Positions 44,084-53,140 of a stretch of DNA of 56,720 bases are shown piece by piece (within the stretch, counting starts at the first letter, position 1; the number at the start of each line of letters is the position of its first letter). This DNA is from UBA946 sp031550725 (lineage in GTDB: Bacteria; Bacillota; Clostridia; Oscillospirales; Ruminococcaceae). The stretch is from NCBI GenBank assembly GCA_031550725.1, contig JAVBOH010000024.1:1-56720 (forward strand). The letters are read 5' to 3'. The position numbers and the translations under genes are program-made. The notes under the pieces were generated by a model. It made no database searches, had not been told where the DNA came from, and saw nothing but the letters and a program-made list of their open reading frames with translations.

Positions 44084-44878
44084 ATGTCTTTAAATAATGT
44101 TTTAGTTATAGCAGCAGATAAAACACTCGAAAGTATAGGATTTATAAAAACAAAAAAGTTTAGGAATTATTATGTCTATATAAATAAAGATGGAAACCGA
44201 ATTGAATTTGATGTATCATCACATTTTAAAGGTGTACGAGTTTTTTATAATGCTTATACCCTTAATGACATATTCAATATTTCTGATTTACCGTCAAATT
44301 TAGCTAATTTTTATAGAAATCCAGTTAATATGGGGTTTTTTCCATATAATGATGATAAGGAACTTGCAATAATAATAACTCAATTACTTAAATTAACTAT
44401 TGAACGAATAATTCCGATATATAATGCGTTAGAACGTCCAAGACCAGATTTACCATCAAAGGAACTGCGAAAAAAGCTTTCTGAAAATGTTGTGCTATTT
44501 GCCGAAAAATTCATGCAGGAATATAATTTTTCTTATGTGAATGATGTGCCCAGTATAAAAAAGGTAATTCTTGATCTTCAAAGACTATTGGATCAAAAAA
44601 GAAGTGATTGTTCTGATGAACCGGAGGAATTATTTTTATGTGCTGCTGCATATTATGGTGAGCTTATCAACAAAGCACATGGTTCATGCTGGACATGGAA
44701 TGAAGATATTCTATTAATCTCTAAGAAATCAAATATAATAATTATTGAAAATGCATCTATTTCACCATTAGGCGCAATAAAAGATTACTGGATTATGCCA
44801 GAACTATACTTTTATTCAATAATGGAAAGCTATAAAAAGTTTCTTCACCACTTATTAATTGAAAAATATTACGATTAA
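44084..44878 (+). CDS. Uncharacterised protein between two tyrosine phosphatases
   Basis: 264 residues from the ATG at 44084 (GGAGGG upstream; a preceding in-frame GTG is rejected). Soluble, no signal. The N-terminal half (~1-120) looks alpha/beta (AADKTLESIGFIKTKKFRNY, then basic/aromatic strands). The C-terminal half contains LFLCAAAYYGELINKAHGSCW, reminiscent of DUF3806-like modules. No catalytic motif is recognised. Position suggests co-transcription with both phosphatases. Confidence 0.75.
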   Translation: MSLNNVLVIAADKTLESIGFIKTKKFRNYYVYINKDGNRIEFDVSSHFKGVRVFYNAYTLNDIFNISDLPSNLANFYRNPVNMGFFPYNDDKELAIIITQLLKLTIERIIPIYNALERPRPDLPSKELRKKLSENVVLFAEKFMQEYNFSYVNDVPSIKKVILDLQRLLDQKRSDCSDEPEELFLCAAAYYGELINKAHGSCWTWNEDILLISKKSNIIIIENASISPLGAIKDYWIMPELYFYSIMESYKKFLHHLLIEKYYD

Positions 44879-44898
44879 ATTGTTAGGGAGTTACACAA

Positions 44899-45588
44899 AT
44901 GAATACATACAAAAGCCTGTTGGAAACAACGCAAAATACCCGTGAGCTTGGTGGCATACAAACAATTGACGGTAAAATCACAAAACACAATAAATTCTGG
45001 CGAAGTGAAGTCCAGCAAAATCCTAGTGATAATGACATAAATTTGCTGCTTGAAAACAATATAACCACAATTATTGATATGCGAAGTGAGTATGAAACTC
45101 AAAGGGTGAAAAGCGGATTTTGTGATGACACTCGTTTTAAGTATGAAAATTACCCGATTACTATTGGTGCCGCAATACCTGAAACTCCCGAGGATGTTCC
45201 AGTTTCATACCTTGAAATGACAAAGGATTATGACACAATGCGAAGGATATTCACCTTGCTGGCAAATTCTAATGGTGGGGTAATGTTTAACTGCACAGCA
45301 GGTAAGGACAGAACAGGTGTTGTATCAGCAATTTTACTTATGCTTGCTAATGTTTCAAACGATATAATAGCAGATAATTATATGCTGACAAAAGAGTATG
45401 CAAAGAAAATGCTCGAAATGCTTCCTAAAAAATTTCCAAACATTAATATGTGTATTGTTATTCCATCAAGTGAATATATGATAGAGTTTTTACGTATGTT
45501 CAAAAGTGAGTATGGTAGTGCCGAGGGGTATTTTGATATATTGGGTATATCAGATTATGCTGTTACTATACGGAATAAGCTGGTTTGA
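44899..45588 (+). CDS. Tyrosine-protein phosphatase (Y_phosphatase3/IphP-like)
   Basis: 229 residues. Active-site loop FNCTAGKDRTGVV with C132 and R138; N-terminal TRELGGIQTIDGK and IIDMRSEYE are typical of the dual-specificity/IphP family, which acts on phosphotyrosine and sometimes phosphoinositides. No signal peptide. It follows the unknown gene by 20 nt. An inverted repeat TTTAGCAACT/AGTTGCTAAA (45589-45611) just after the stop is probably a terminator with a weak T tail. Confidence 0.92.
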   Translation: MNTYKSLLETTQNTRELGGIQTIDGKITKHNKFWRSEVQQNPSDNDINLLLENNITTIIDMRSEYETQRVKSGFCDDTRFKYENYPITIGAAIPETPEDVPVSYLEMTKDYDTMRRIFTLLANSNGGVMFNCTAGKDRTGVVSAILLMLANVSNDIIADNYMLTKEYAKKMLEMLPKKFPNINMCIVIPSSEYMIEFLRMFKSEYGSAEGYFDILGISDYAVTIRNKLV

Positions 45589-45615
45589 TTTAGCAACTGT
45601 AAGTTGCTAAACTTT
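45588..45615 (+). terminator. Probable terminator after the second phosphatase gene
   Basis: The perfect 10-bp stem TTTAGCAACT / AGTTGCTAAA with loop GTA is followed only by CTTTC, a weak T tail. Confidence 0.55.
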
Positions 45616-45678
45616 CATGTGTGATTGGTAGATTTGATATTTATTGTGTGATATAATGATTTCAAGGAGGTAAAATAA

Positions 45679-46530
45679 ATGACAATAGGTGAGCAAATAC
45701 AAAATTTACGCATTCAAAAGGGGTTAACACAGGAAATGCTTGCAGAAAAGCTTGATGTTTCAAGGCAGTCTGTTTCTAAATGGGAACTTGGACAAGCTAT
45801 TCCCGATGTCGATAAAATAATTCGTATCAGTGAACTTTTTGAAGTTTCAACCGATACAATTCTGCTTAGAAATCTGGAAAATGATAAGATTAATAAAAAT
45901 CCTCTGCATTTGGGAAGTATTTATCTTATGGTAAAAGATTTCGAAAAATCGGTGGAGTTTTATGAAAAATTTTTGGGGGTTAATGTTTCAAACCGATGCC
46001 GAAGCGGAAATAAATTTGTTGAATTTTACTTTGATAACAAATGTATTTCATTGATGAATGAAGATAATATTTCAGGTCATAACACATCATACGACAGTGT
46101 TTATAAGTTTGTACAGAATTACTGGGTTGAGGATTTAATGGTCGAATATGAGCGTATAAAATCACTTGGTATCAGTGAAGTTACAGAAATATTGGAAGCT
46201 TATCCAACTTATCATTATTTTCATTTTCGTGACCCCGATAATAACATTATCGAAATTACAGGAGGATATCATATGAGTGTTCAAATATGCCAAAGCTGCG
46301 GTATGCCTTTAAATAATGAGGTTAAAGGTAAGAATTCCGATAATAGTACCAGTGATATTTATTGCAAATACTGCTATCCGAACGGTGCTTTCAGCCGTGA
46401 TGAAACTATGGAAGAAATGATTGAAAGCTGTATTCCTTTTATGATTAGGGATGGCGAGTGTTCCACAGAGGATGAAGCAAGACAAAAGTTATCTGAACTA
46501 TTTCCATCTTTAAAAAGATGGAAAAATTAA
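45679..46530 (+). CDS. HTH (XRE) - VOC/glyoxalase-like - zinc-ribbon fusion regulator
   Basis: 283 residues in three modules. Residues 1-62: XRE HTH (IQNLRIQKGLTQEMLAEKLD, SRQSVSKWELGQ). Residues ~75-195: VOC fold (LGSIYLMVKDFEKSVEFYEK, FRDPDNNIIEITGG), like glyoxalase/bleomycin-resistance proteins. Residues ~200-283: putative zinc ribbon with CQSCGMPL and CKYCYPNGAF, a domain usually found as a small separate protein. The VOC part may be a small-molecule sensor controlling the HTH, or an enzyme. The frame is continuous and the ATG has AAGGAGG. Confidence 0.88.
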   Translation: MTIGEQIQNLRIQKGLTQEMLAEKLDVSRQSVSKWELGQAIPDVDKIIRISELFEVSTDTILLRNLENDKINKNPLHLGSIYLMVKDFEKSVEFYEKFLGVNVSNRCRSGNKFVEFYFDNKCISLMNEDNISGHNTSYDSVYKFVQNYWVEDLMVEYERIKSLGISEVTEILEAYPTYHYFHFRDPDNNIIEITGGYHMSVQICQSCGMPLNNEVKGKNSDNSTSDIYCKYCYPNGAFSRDETMEEMIESCIPFMIRDGECSTEDEARQKLSELFPSLKRWKN

Positions 46531-46551
46531 TTGAATAGTACATAATAAAAC

Positions 46552-46606
46552 AAATACGTACTTACAATTTCACTTCAAGTGATACAGTAAGTACGCATTT
46601 TTACTT
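46552..46606. terminator. Terminator between the fusion regulator and the hybrid kinase
   Basis: The stem CGTACTTAC / GTAAGTACG with an inner CACTT/AAGTG pair has T-rich tails on both strands. Confidence 0.75.
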
Positions 46607-46608
46607 TT

Positions 46609-49600
46609 TTATCGAATATACTTATGAATCTTACTACGCAAATCAGCAACATCAATAGGTTTTGGTATATGGTCATTCATACCTGTTTGCAGACATTTTT
46701 CAACATCATCCTTGAAAACATTAGCAGTCATAGCTAGAATACTGATATTTTCTGCATACATATTATCAGCAGAACGAATGATACGAGTAGCATCATAACC
46801 ATTCATTTCAGGCATTTGCAAATCCATAAGAATTAAATCATAAACAGCAGGATTGGCTATAAATAAATCAACAGCCACCTTTCCATTTTCAGCTTCATGA
46901 ACCTTAACACCCATATCATCAAGTATGCTAATGACAATTTCACGATTGATTTCATTGTCCTCAGCAAGCAGAATAGTTTTACCTCCAAGCTTTCGTTTAT
47001 AGTCAAGTACAGTGGTATTACTGCTTTGATTAATATTTATACCGTTCATTTTCCTTAAGCGGACATAAAATGTGAAAGCAGAGCCTTTACCCTCCTCACT
47101 TTCAACAAAAATATCACCATCCATAAGCTTAGTAATATTCTTGCAAATAGAAAGTCCTAAACCAGTACCGCCATATTTGCGTGATGTGCTGCCGTCAGCC
47201 TGCTCAAACGAGTTAAAAATACTGTTCTGATGTTCTTTTTTAACTCCAATTCCTGTATCAATAACAGAAATAGTCAGAATAGAGTATTCATCACCATCAT
47301 CCATAGCACTTGCTTTAATGGTAATACTTCCATCCGTTTCAGTAAACTTAACAGCATTTGAAAGCAGATTAGTTATAACTTGAGAAAGGCGCAGCTTATC
47401 ACCAATGTAATTATTTGTAAAATCATTGTTATATATAACTGATATGTTTAGTTTCTTTTCATCGATTTTCATGCTCATGAACATAATAATTTCATCGATA
47501 ATAGATTTCAAGTTAAATTGAGTCATTTCGAGTTCAAGCTTATTAGCCTCAATCTTAGACATATCAAGAATTTGATTGATAAGCTCAAGCAGATTAGCAG
47601 AAGCTGTATCTATCTTTTCAAGGCAGTATCTAACTCTGCTTATATCATCAGTTTCCGAAGCTATTCTCGACATACCAACAATAGCATTCATAGGAGTACG
47701 AATTTCATGGCTCATGCGTGCAAGGAAATCACTCTTTGCCCTGCTCGCCTCTTTTGCAATAACAATTGCGTTTTCAAGCTCATTCTGAACCTTATATAGT
47801 TCAGTAATATCCTGACCAACAAACAGCACGCTGGCAACATTTCCATCATCATCAAAAACTCTTGTTACCTGACACTTTGTAACAGCATTTTCACCATGAT
47901 AAATAAAACTTTGTGTACCGTCAGTAAAACACTTATCAACAGCACTTCTCATCTGCGGTTGATTTTTACATACATCATGATAATGCTTACCAATAATAAT
48001 GTCATCATCCATGTCAAACAATGACTTTCCGCCAAACAATTTAATGCTTCCATCTAATCCGATATTAACAATAACACCATTATAATTCTTTATAACAAGA
48101 TTATGTCTTTCGAGCATCTCACGGATTTGAAGCTCTTTCAGGTTACTTTCGGTTATATCCTCAACTGTGCTGATTTCTCTGAAAGGAACACCATCTTTAT
48201 TTCGAAGTATTGTACGATTTAACTTGATAGTTCGGAGTTTGTTACTATTATTAATAACATCTTGAACATAAACAAAAGTACCTTTGCTTTCAAATGTTTC
48301 CTTCTCACGCTTCAGGTAACTTTCCATGTATCTGTCAGAAAAAATTTCACAATCCCTTTTCCCAACAACCTGATCTGCTGGTTTTTCAAGAATATTGAGA
48401 TACTCTTGGTTACATCCCTCAAAAACCTTAGTTTCAGTATTTTTCCAATAAACTGCAATCGGCAGATTATCAATAACAGCATTTAATGTACTTTCGGAAA
48501 TACTCAATTCTGACTCGGCAATTTCACCTTCAATAGCAGTACCAATCATACCAGCAAGAAATCTAAGCATATCCTTATCGCTTTCTGTCCAGTCATGAAT
48601 ACTTTCATATAATGCATACCCAATAAATCCCCACCTAGAACCATTAACAATTAACGGCATTGCCATACTGGTATATTCAAGCATACCGGTAACATTATTA
48701 AACAGCATATTAGCATCGATTATTAAGTTTGGTGTAATTGTAATATCATTTTCAGAAAGAATAATATTTGTATTTATGTAGTCACTGCTTATATAATCAT
48801 ATTTTAATATATAAGATTTTAAATCACAGCTATACTTTCTATTGTAAATATTATTAATGTTATCATATTGATAAATATGTACTGAACTTACATTTGCAAA
48901 CTCACCAACAAGCTGTAACGATTCATTTATAGCATTATCAATACAATTATAATTAACGAAACGCTGAGCAATATCAGCCATCATTTCCTGTTGTTTCAAA
49001 CGTCTTTCAAGAGCAATTTCAGTCTGTGTAAATCTGGTAACATCAACAGACATACCGATTAATCTTTCGGGATTGCCGTAAATATCAAACATAACTCTTG
49101 CGGAATGGGATAAATATATTATATCATCTCTGCCGAATGTATATTTTATTACAACATCAGACATATCATAAGGTGTTTTATATCCTGATTTAAAAAACTC
49201 TAAATATCTGTCATTATCAAGTGCTATTTTGCTTATATATTTATAAAAATCATTGATTGAAAGTGAGTTAATAGCAGGTAATCTAAGCAGATTTGTAAAA
49301 CCTTCATCAAATGTCACAGTGCTGTCTTTTAAATTTAATTCCCAAACACCAGCATTAGAAATTTTAATTGAAATATCCAGTCTATCCTGTGTTTCTTTTA
49401 ACTTTTTTGTTTTTAGAACATCATTAGTTACATCCCATGTTATACCGAAAACCTTAATAAGATTTCCATACTCATCAAATACATTACTTCTGGAATTACG
49501 AATAAACAAATAATCATTTTCAGCAAACTGATAGGTAATGTTTTGTGTATCTATTGGAATACTTCCGTTGTAATTTCTATGATATTCCAATATATCCTTA

Positions 49601-51036
49601 TATTTAATCGGGTCTACAATATTAGCAAGATAATCTGTCCATTCACTCATTGAAATTGGAGGTTTCATACTTTCGGGCATCCTAAAAATTCTCGAAAAAT
49701 TACTGTCAAATGATATCATCTGAGTTTTTAGATTAATATCCCATACACCAATACCTGAAGATTCAACAGCAATATTAAGCTGCTGCTTTGTAATGTTAAG
49801 CTCATTCTTAAGCATTTTATCAGCAGTAATATCAATTACAACAGCACCTAAACCTAAATGAACAGGAAAGAAAGAGTACTGCATGAACTTCAATGATTTA
49901 TCCTTGCAAATAACAGTCAGCTCAGTATTAATTCTTTCACCATTCAAAACAGCAGGAATTATCTCATTTTCAATTCTTTGGATAGTTGGCGCATCATGCA
50001 GTAAATTATATCCATGTTCATCAAGTTCCTTATATGAATACCCTGTAAGCTTTGAAACAGCATTATTAAAAAATCGAAATTTTCCGCCCATTTCAAAGTG
50101 AACAAGCATTTGTGATGATTGTTCAACGACTTCATTCATGAGTTTCAGGTTTTTAGCAATGCGATCTCTATTCAAAACCCCTGAAAAAGCACCTGCAATC
50201 ATACCAGCTAAATGTAAATCATCATCTTCCCATAAATAATTCGCATCTAACCTGTCAAATTTAATAACACCCAAAAATACACTTTCACACCAAACAGGAA
50301 ATACAAGTGTACTTCTCATACCAAGTCTAAAGTTATGCTCATAATATGAGCATTCTTCATTCTTCAAAATTATATATGGCTCTTTATTCGTGATAAACCT
50401 GTCATAAATCAGTTCACCGCTCCTGAAATATTTAGGCACCAAGTCACTTATTTTATGATCAAGGTTATCGGAATAATACAAATTAGAACACGTTATTATT
50501 GTAGTTTCAGCATCGTATATCAGCAGCATAGCTGCATCATAATTCATTATATCAGCGGCATTAATTAAAGTCTTATCAATATTTTGATCAATATCACCGC
50601 TTGAAATAAAGCTTTGGGAAATCTGTGACATTAACTCCTGACGCACAAGTCTGTCAGAGGATTTCTTTTCCAATACTTTATGTTCAGTAACATCAATGGA
50701 TTTTTGAAAATATGCAATCTTATCATCCTGCCACTTAATTAAATGGCCTTCATTTTCAAGGGTTATATTCGCCAAGGGATTGACACTTTCCCACTTAATC
50801 TTTTTATCCAAATCAGCAGGAGCAATTTTGACTTTAGGGCAAACTGAGCATCTTTCATTACTGCCTCTAAGTACTTCATAACAAGGTTTGCCTAAACTCG
50901 ATTTATCAATTTTCAAGGTATCCATAACTTTTTTATTCATATAAAGAACAGCGTCGGTTTCATAATCACAAATATATATATATTCATCTAAATCAAATAA
51001 AATCTTTTCAAATATTGAATCAAAACAATCTCTCAC
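46609..51036 (-). CDS. Soluble multi-PAS/GAF hybrid sensor histidine kinase
   Basis: 1475 residues, start GTG at 51036 with AGAGGTGAT in front. Order by eye: PAS with a Cys cluster (C52, C63, C66), GAF (~145-290), three PAS (~300-410, ~415-545, ~555-680), GAF (~690-850), two PAS (~860-980, ~985-1085), HisKA (SHEIRTPMNAIVG), HATPase_c (DKLRLSQVITNLLSNAVKF, VIDTGIGVKKEH, GGTGLGLSI) and a C-terminal receiver (LLAEDNEINREI, DLILMDLQMPEMNGYDA). No membrane helices and no HPt domain, so it reads cytoplasmic signals and needs an external phosphotransfer partner or uses the receiver for autoregulation. Monocistronic, no regulator nearby. Confidence 0.95.
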   Translation of the reverse strand: MRDCFDSIFEKILFDLDEYIYICDYETDAVLYMNKKVMDTLKIDKSSLGKPCYEVLRGSNERCSVCPKVKIAPADLDKKIKWESVNPLANITLENEGHLIKWQDDKIAYFQKSIDVTEHKVLEKKSSDRLVRQELMSQISQSFISSGDIDQNIDKTLINAADIMNYDAAMLLIYDAETTIITCSNLYYSDNLDHKISDLVPKYFRSGELIYDRFITNKEPYIILKNEECSYYEHNFRLGMRSTLVFPVWCESVFLGVIKFDRLDANYLWEDDDLHLAGMIAGAFSGVLNRDRIAKNLKLMNEVVEQSSQMLVHFEMGGKFRFFNNAVSKLTGYSYKELDEHGYNLLHDAPTIQRIENEIIPAVLNGERINTELTVICKDKSLKFMQYSFFPVHLGLGAVVIDITADKMLKNELNITKQQLNIAVESSGIGVWDINLKTQMISFDSNFSRIFRMPESMKPPISMSEWTDYLANIVDPIKYKDILEYHRNYNGSIPIDTQNITYQFAENDYLFIRNSRSNVFDEYGNLIKVFGITWDVTNDVLKTKKLKETQDRLDISIKISNAGVWELNLKDSTVTFDEGFTNLLRLPAINSLSINDFYKYISKIALDNDRYLEFFKSGYKTPYDMSDVVIKYTFGRDDIIYLSHSARVMFDIYGNPERLIGMSVDVTRFTQTEIALERRLKQQEMMADIAQRFVNYNCIDNAINESLQLVGEFANVSSVHIYQYDNINNIYNRKYSCDLKSYILKYDYISSDYINTNIILSENDITITPNLIIDANMLFNNVTGMLEYTSMAMPLIVNGSRWGFIGYALYESIHDWTESDKDMLRFLAGMIGTAIEGEIAESELSISESTLNAVIDNLPIAVYWKNTETKVFEGCNQEYLNILEKPADQVVGKRDCEIFSDRYMESYLKREKETFESKGTFVYVQDVINNSNKLRTIKLNRTILRNKDGVPFREISTVEDITESNLKELQIREMLERHNLVIKNYNGVIVNIGLDGSIKLFGGKSLFDMDDDIIIGKHYHDVCKNQPQMRSAVDKCFTDGTQSFIYHGENAVTKCQVTRVFDDDGNVASVLFVGQDITELYKVQNELENAIVIAKEASRAKSDFLARMSHEIRTPMNAIVGMSRIASETDDISRVRYCLEKIDTASANLLELINQILDMSKIEANKLELEMTQFNLKSIIDEIIMFMSMKIDEKKLNISVIYNNDFTNNYIGDKLRLSQVITNLLSNAVKFTETDGSITIKASAMDDGDEYSILTISVIDTGIGVKKEHQNSIFNSFEQADGSTSRKYGGTGLGLSICKNITKLMDGDIFVESEEGKGSAFTFYVRLRKMNGININQSSNTTVLDYKRKLGGKTILLAEDNEINREIVISILDDMGVKVHEAENGKVAVDLFIANPAVYDLILMDLQMPEMNGYDATRIIRSADNMYAENISILAMTANVFKDDVEKCLQTGMNDHIPKPIDVADLRSKIHKYIR

Positions 51037-51292
51037 AAAAAATCACCTCTGGCATAATTTTACTTCAATTATTACAATTTTAACATAAATAACTTATCTT
51101 TTCAAGTACTTAGTCAAATTTATACTATATTCTTACTTAAATTAATATTATTCTGCATTTTTCGTTGTATTGGTAAAACATTTAACTGATTAATTGACAT
51201 TATAATAACATTGTTATATACTTTAATAGTATAAGTGATAGAAAAAATTAATTTTAATATAGAATACATATATGATAGCACGTACAAAAGAA

Positions 51293-51406
51293 ATGAAAGT
51301 TTTCCTTTTATCCGATTGTCTGATAAACAAACATGATGATGACATTTAATGTTTCCTAAACGGCAGTCTTGATTACGCAATTGAATATGTAAAAACATTA
51401 ATATAA
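51293..51406 (+). pseudogene. Possible remnant of a small gene (one internal stop)
   Basis: One plus-strand frame gives MKVFLLSDCLINKHDDDI, a stop at 51347-51349, then CFLNGSLDYAIEYVKTLI to TAA 51404-51406, followed by a terminator. The amphipathic, protein-like composition and the terminator suggest the 3' end of a decayed gene. Family not recognised. This is the only gene-like trace in the ~530-nt gap 51037-51565, which is otherwise AT-rich. Confidence 0.3.
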
Positions 51407-51412
51407 AATATT

Positions 51413-51446
51413 TTACCGTCAAAGTTTTACTTTGGCGGTTTATTTG
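51413..51446 (+). terminator. Terminator in the gap after the hybrid kinase gene
   Basis: The stem CCGTCAAAG / CTTTGGCGG (one G-U) is followed by TTTATTT on the plus strand, although no intact plus-strand gene lies upstream. Confidence 0.65.
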
Positions 51447-51565
51447 TGTGTTTAATGCATACACTGTCAACCAATTATAACAAAAGTCGTTATTCATGGT
51501 TGGTTGATAGTCGATACTTTTTGTGGTATACTGTAATCAAACATAACAAAAGGAGAAAAAGTATA

Positions 51566-51997
51566 ATGAGTATAATTAGTGATAACTTGGCATCCTTGCG
51601 TAAACTCCACCATATGTCACTTGAAGATGTTGCCGAAAGGATTGGGGTATCACGCCAAGCAGTAGCAAAATGGGAATCAGGGATAACAAAACCAGACATT
51701 GATAACTGTATAAACCTAGCAGCGCTGTATGGTGTATCTGTCGATAATCTCATTAATTACACCGGCGAAACAAACAATGTACCAATCCCACCTAAAGGCA
51801 AACATCTTTTTGGTATAGCCACTCTTGGTGAAAAAGGACAAATCGTCATTCCTAAAAAAGCTCGTGAGATTTTTGACCTAAAAGCAGGAGATAAAATAGT
51901 CATACTTGGAGATGAAGAACGTGGTATTGCTCTTGCAAAAGCTAGTTTAATGATGGATTTCTATAAAAATCTAAGGAGAGAATACGATGATGAATAA
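51566..51997 (+). CDS. HTH (XRE) - AbrB fusion regulator
   Basis: 143 residues from the ATG at 51566, with AAAAGGAG upstream. Residues 1-60: XRE HTH (LASLRKLHHMSLEDVAERIG, SRQAVAKWESGITKPDID). Residues ~80-130: AbrB/SpoVT swapped-hairpin domain (IATLGEKGQIVIPKKAREIF, LKAGDKIVILGDEERGIAL). Two DNA-binding folds in one chain; AbrB also gives dimer or tetramer assembly. The stop overlaps the next start by 11 nt, so the hydrolase is coupled to it and probably controlled by it. Confidence 0.92.
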   Translation: MSIISDNLASLRKLHHMSLEDVAERIGVSRQAVAKWESGITKPDIDNCINLAALYGVSVDNLINYTGETNNVPIPPKGKHLFGIATLGEKGQIVIPKKAREIFDLKAGDKIVILGDEERGIALAKASLMMDFYKNLRREYDDE

Positions 51998-53060
51998 GAC
52001 AAAATTCAGAAAGGGACTAAAAATCGTGCTGACTGTAATCACATCAATCCTTTTTATAATTATTGCTATTGCTTTTATATATTGTTACAAATGCATTCAT
52101 TACTGGCAGAGCGACTTAAAAAAAACTATGAATGCTGGATTTATAGAAAAACAAGTTACATTACAGGATGGTTCAATCATAAATTATGCTGAAGGTCCGA
52201 ATATTAGCGATAAAGCATTGATACTCATTCATGGTCAGACTGGTACATGGCAGGATTATACTAGAGTTCTGCCTGAACTTAGCAAGTCATGGCATGTATT
52301 TGTTGTTGACTGCTATGGCCACGGAAATTCCAGTCATGACGAATCAAAATACTATCTGAAAGAAAATGGCGATGATTTAATTTGGTTTGTGAATGAGGTA
52401 ATTGATAAGCCGACCGTCGTATCTGGCCATTCATCTGGTGGGTTGCTTGCATCTTATGTTGCAGCATACTGCGATGAAAATATTGTAGGTGCTGTTTTAG
52501 AAGACCCACCGGTATTTTCAACTGAGCCTGATTACTTTGAAAAATCGTTTGCATATCAGGACACCTACAAATTAATGTATGAATACGGATTATCAGAACC
52601 TGAAGAATGCTGGGAAGCGTACTATCTGCGTCATTGCTTATGGGGTCAGATGTATATGAAATCTTCAATGGATGGTATTGCAAACTATGCCAAGCAATAT
52701 AACGAAAAAAATCCTGATAAGCCTGTGCAAATACTCTTTATGCCTGAAACTGTTAATTTTACATTTTTGTATTCACAGCTGTATGACCATACTTTCGGAG
52801 AACATTTTTATGATTATACATGGCATAGCGGCATAAGCCATGAAATATTGATGGGTGATATAAAAGTACCAACTATGTATCTGCATATCGAAGAACTATA
52901 TAGTGATGATGGTATTCTTATGGCGGCTGCATCAAATGAACAAGCTAAAAAAGCAGCAGAATTGATTGCTGACTGCGAGCTCATAGAGCTTACTGGAAAT
53001 CATGATATTCATAGGTTTAAACCAGAAGATTTTATTAAAGCATTTGAACGCTTTAGATAA
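51987..53060 (+). CDS. Membrane-anchored alpha/beta hydrolase
   Basis: 357 residues. One N-terminal membrane helix (~9-33) places the catalytic domain outside the cell membrane. The alpha/beta hydrolase core has an oxyanion HGQTG, the nucleophile elbow GHSSGG (S149) and the late His in GNHDIHRF. The cap region (~190-290) is rich in aromatic residues. Likely an esterase, peptidase or lipase; substrate unknown. AAGGAG lies before the tandem ATGs. Coupled to the HTH-AbrB gene. Confidence 0.88.
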   Translation: MMNKTKFRKGLKIVLTVITSILFIIIAIAFIYCYKCIHYWQSDLKKTMNAGFIEKQVTLQDGSIINYAEGPNISDKALILIHGQTGTWQDYTRVLPELSKSWHVFVVDCYGHGNSSHDESKYYLKENGDDLIWFVNEVIDKPTVVSGHSSGGLLASYVAAYCDENIVGAVLEDPPVFSTEPDYFEKSFAYQDTYKLMYEYGLSEPEECWEAYYLRHCLWGQMYMKSSMDGIANYAKQYNEKNPDKPVQILFMPETVNFTFLYSQLYDHTFGEHFYDYTWHSGISHEILMGDIKVPTMYLHIEELYSDDGILMAAASNEQAKKAAELIADCELIELTGNHDIHRFKPEDFIKAFERFR

Positions 53061-53108
53061 ATTGTTGAAATAACCTATCATTAAGTTAAATTCTTTATTC
53101 TGTAAAAT

Positions 53109-53136
53109 ACAAAAACCGCCAAATTGGCGGTTTTTG
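53109..53136. terminator. Bidirectional terminator between the hydrolase and btuD
   Basis: The perfect stem AAAAACCGCCAA / TTGGCGGTTTTT is a U-tailed hairpin in both directions. Confidence 0.92.
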
Positions 53137-53140
53137 CTTT

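Noticed and set aside
51120..51497. Open frame of 125 codons on the minus strand
   Set aside because: No ribosome site, composition of translated AT-rich noncoding DNA, and antisense to the terminator and remnant described.
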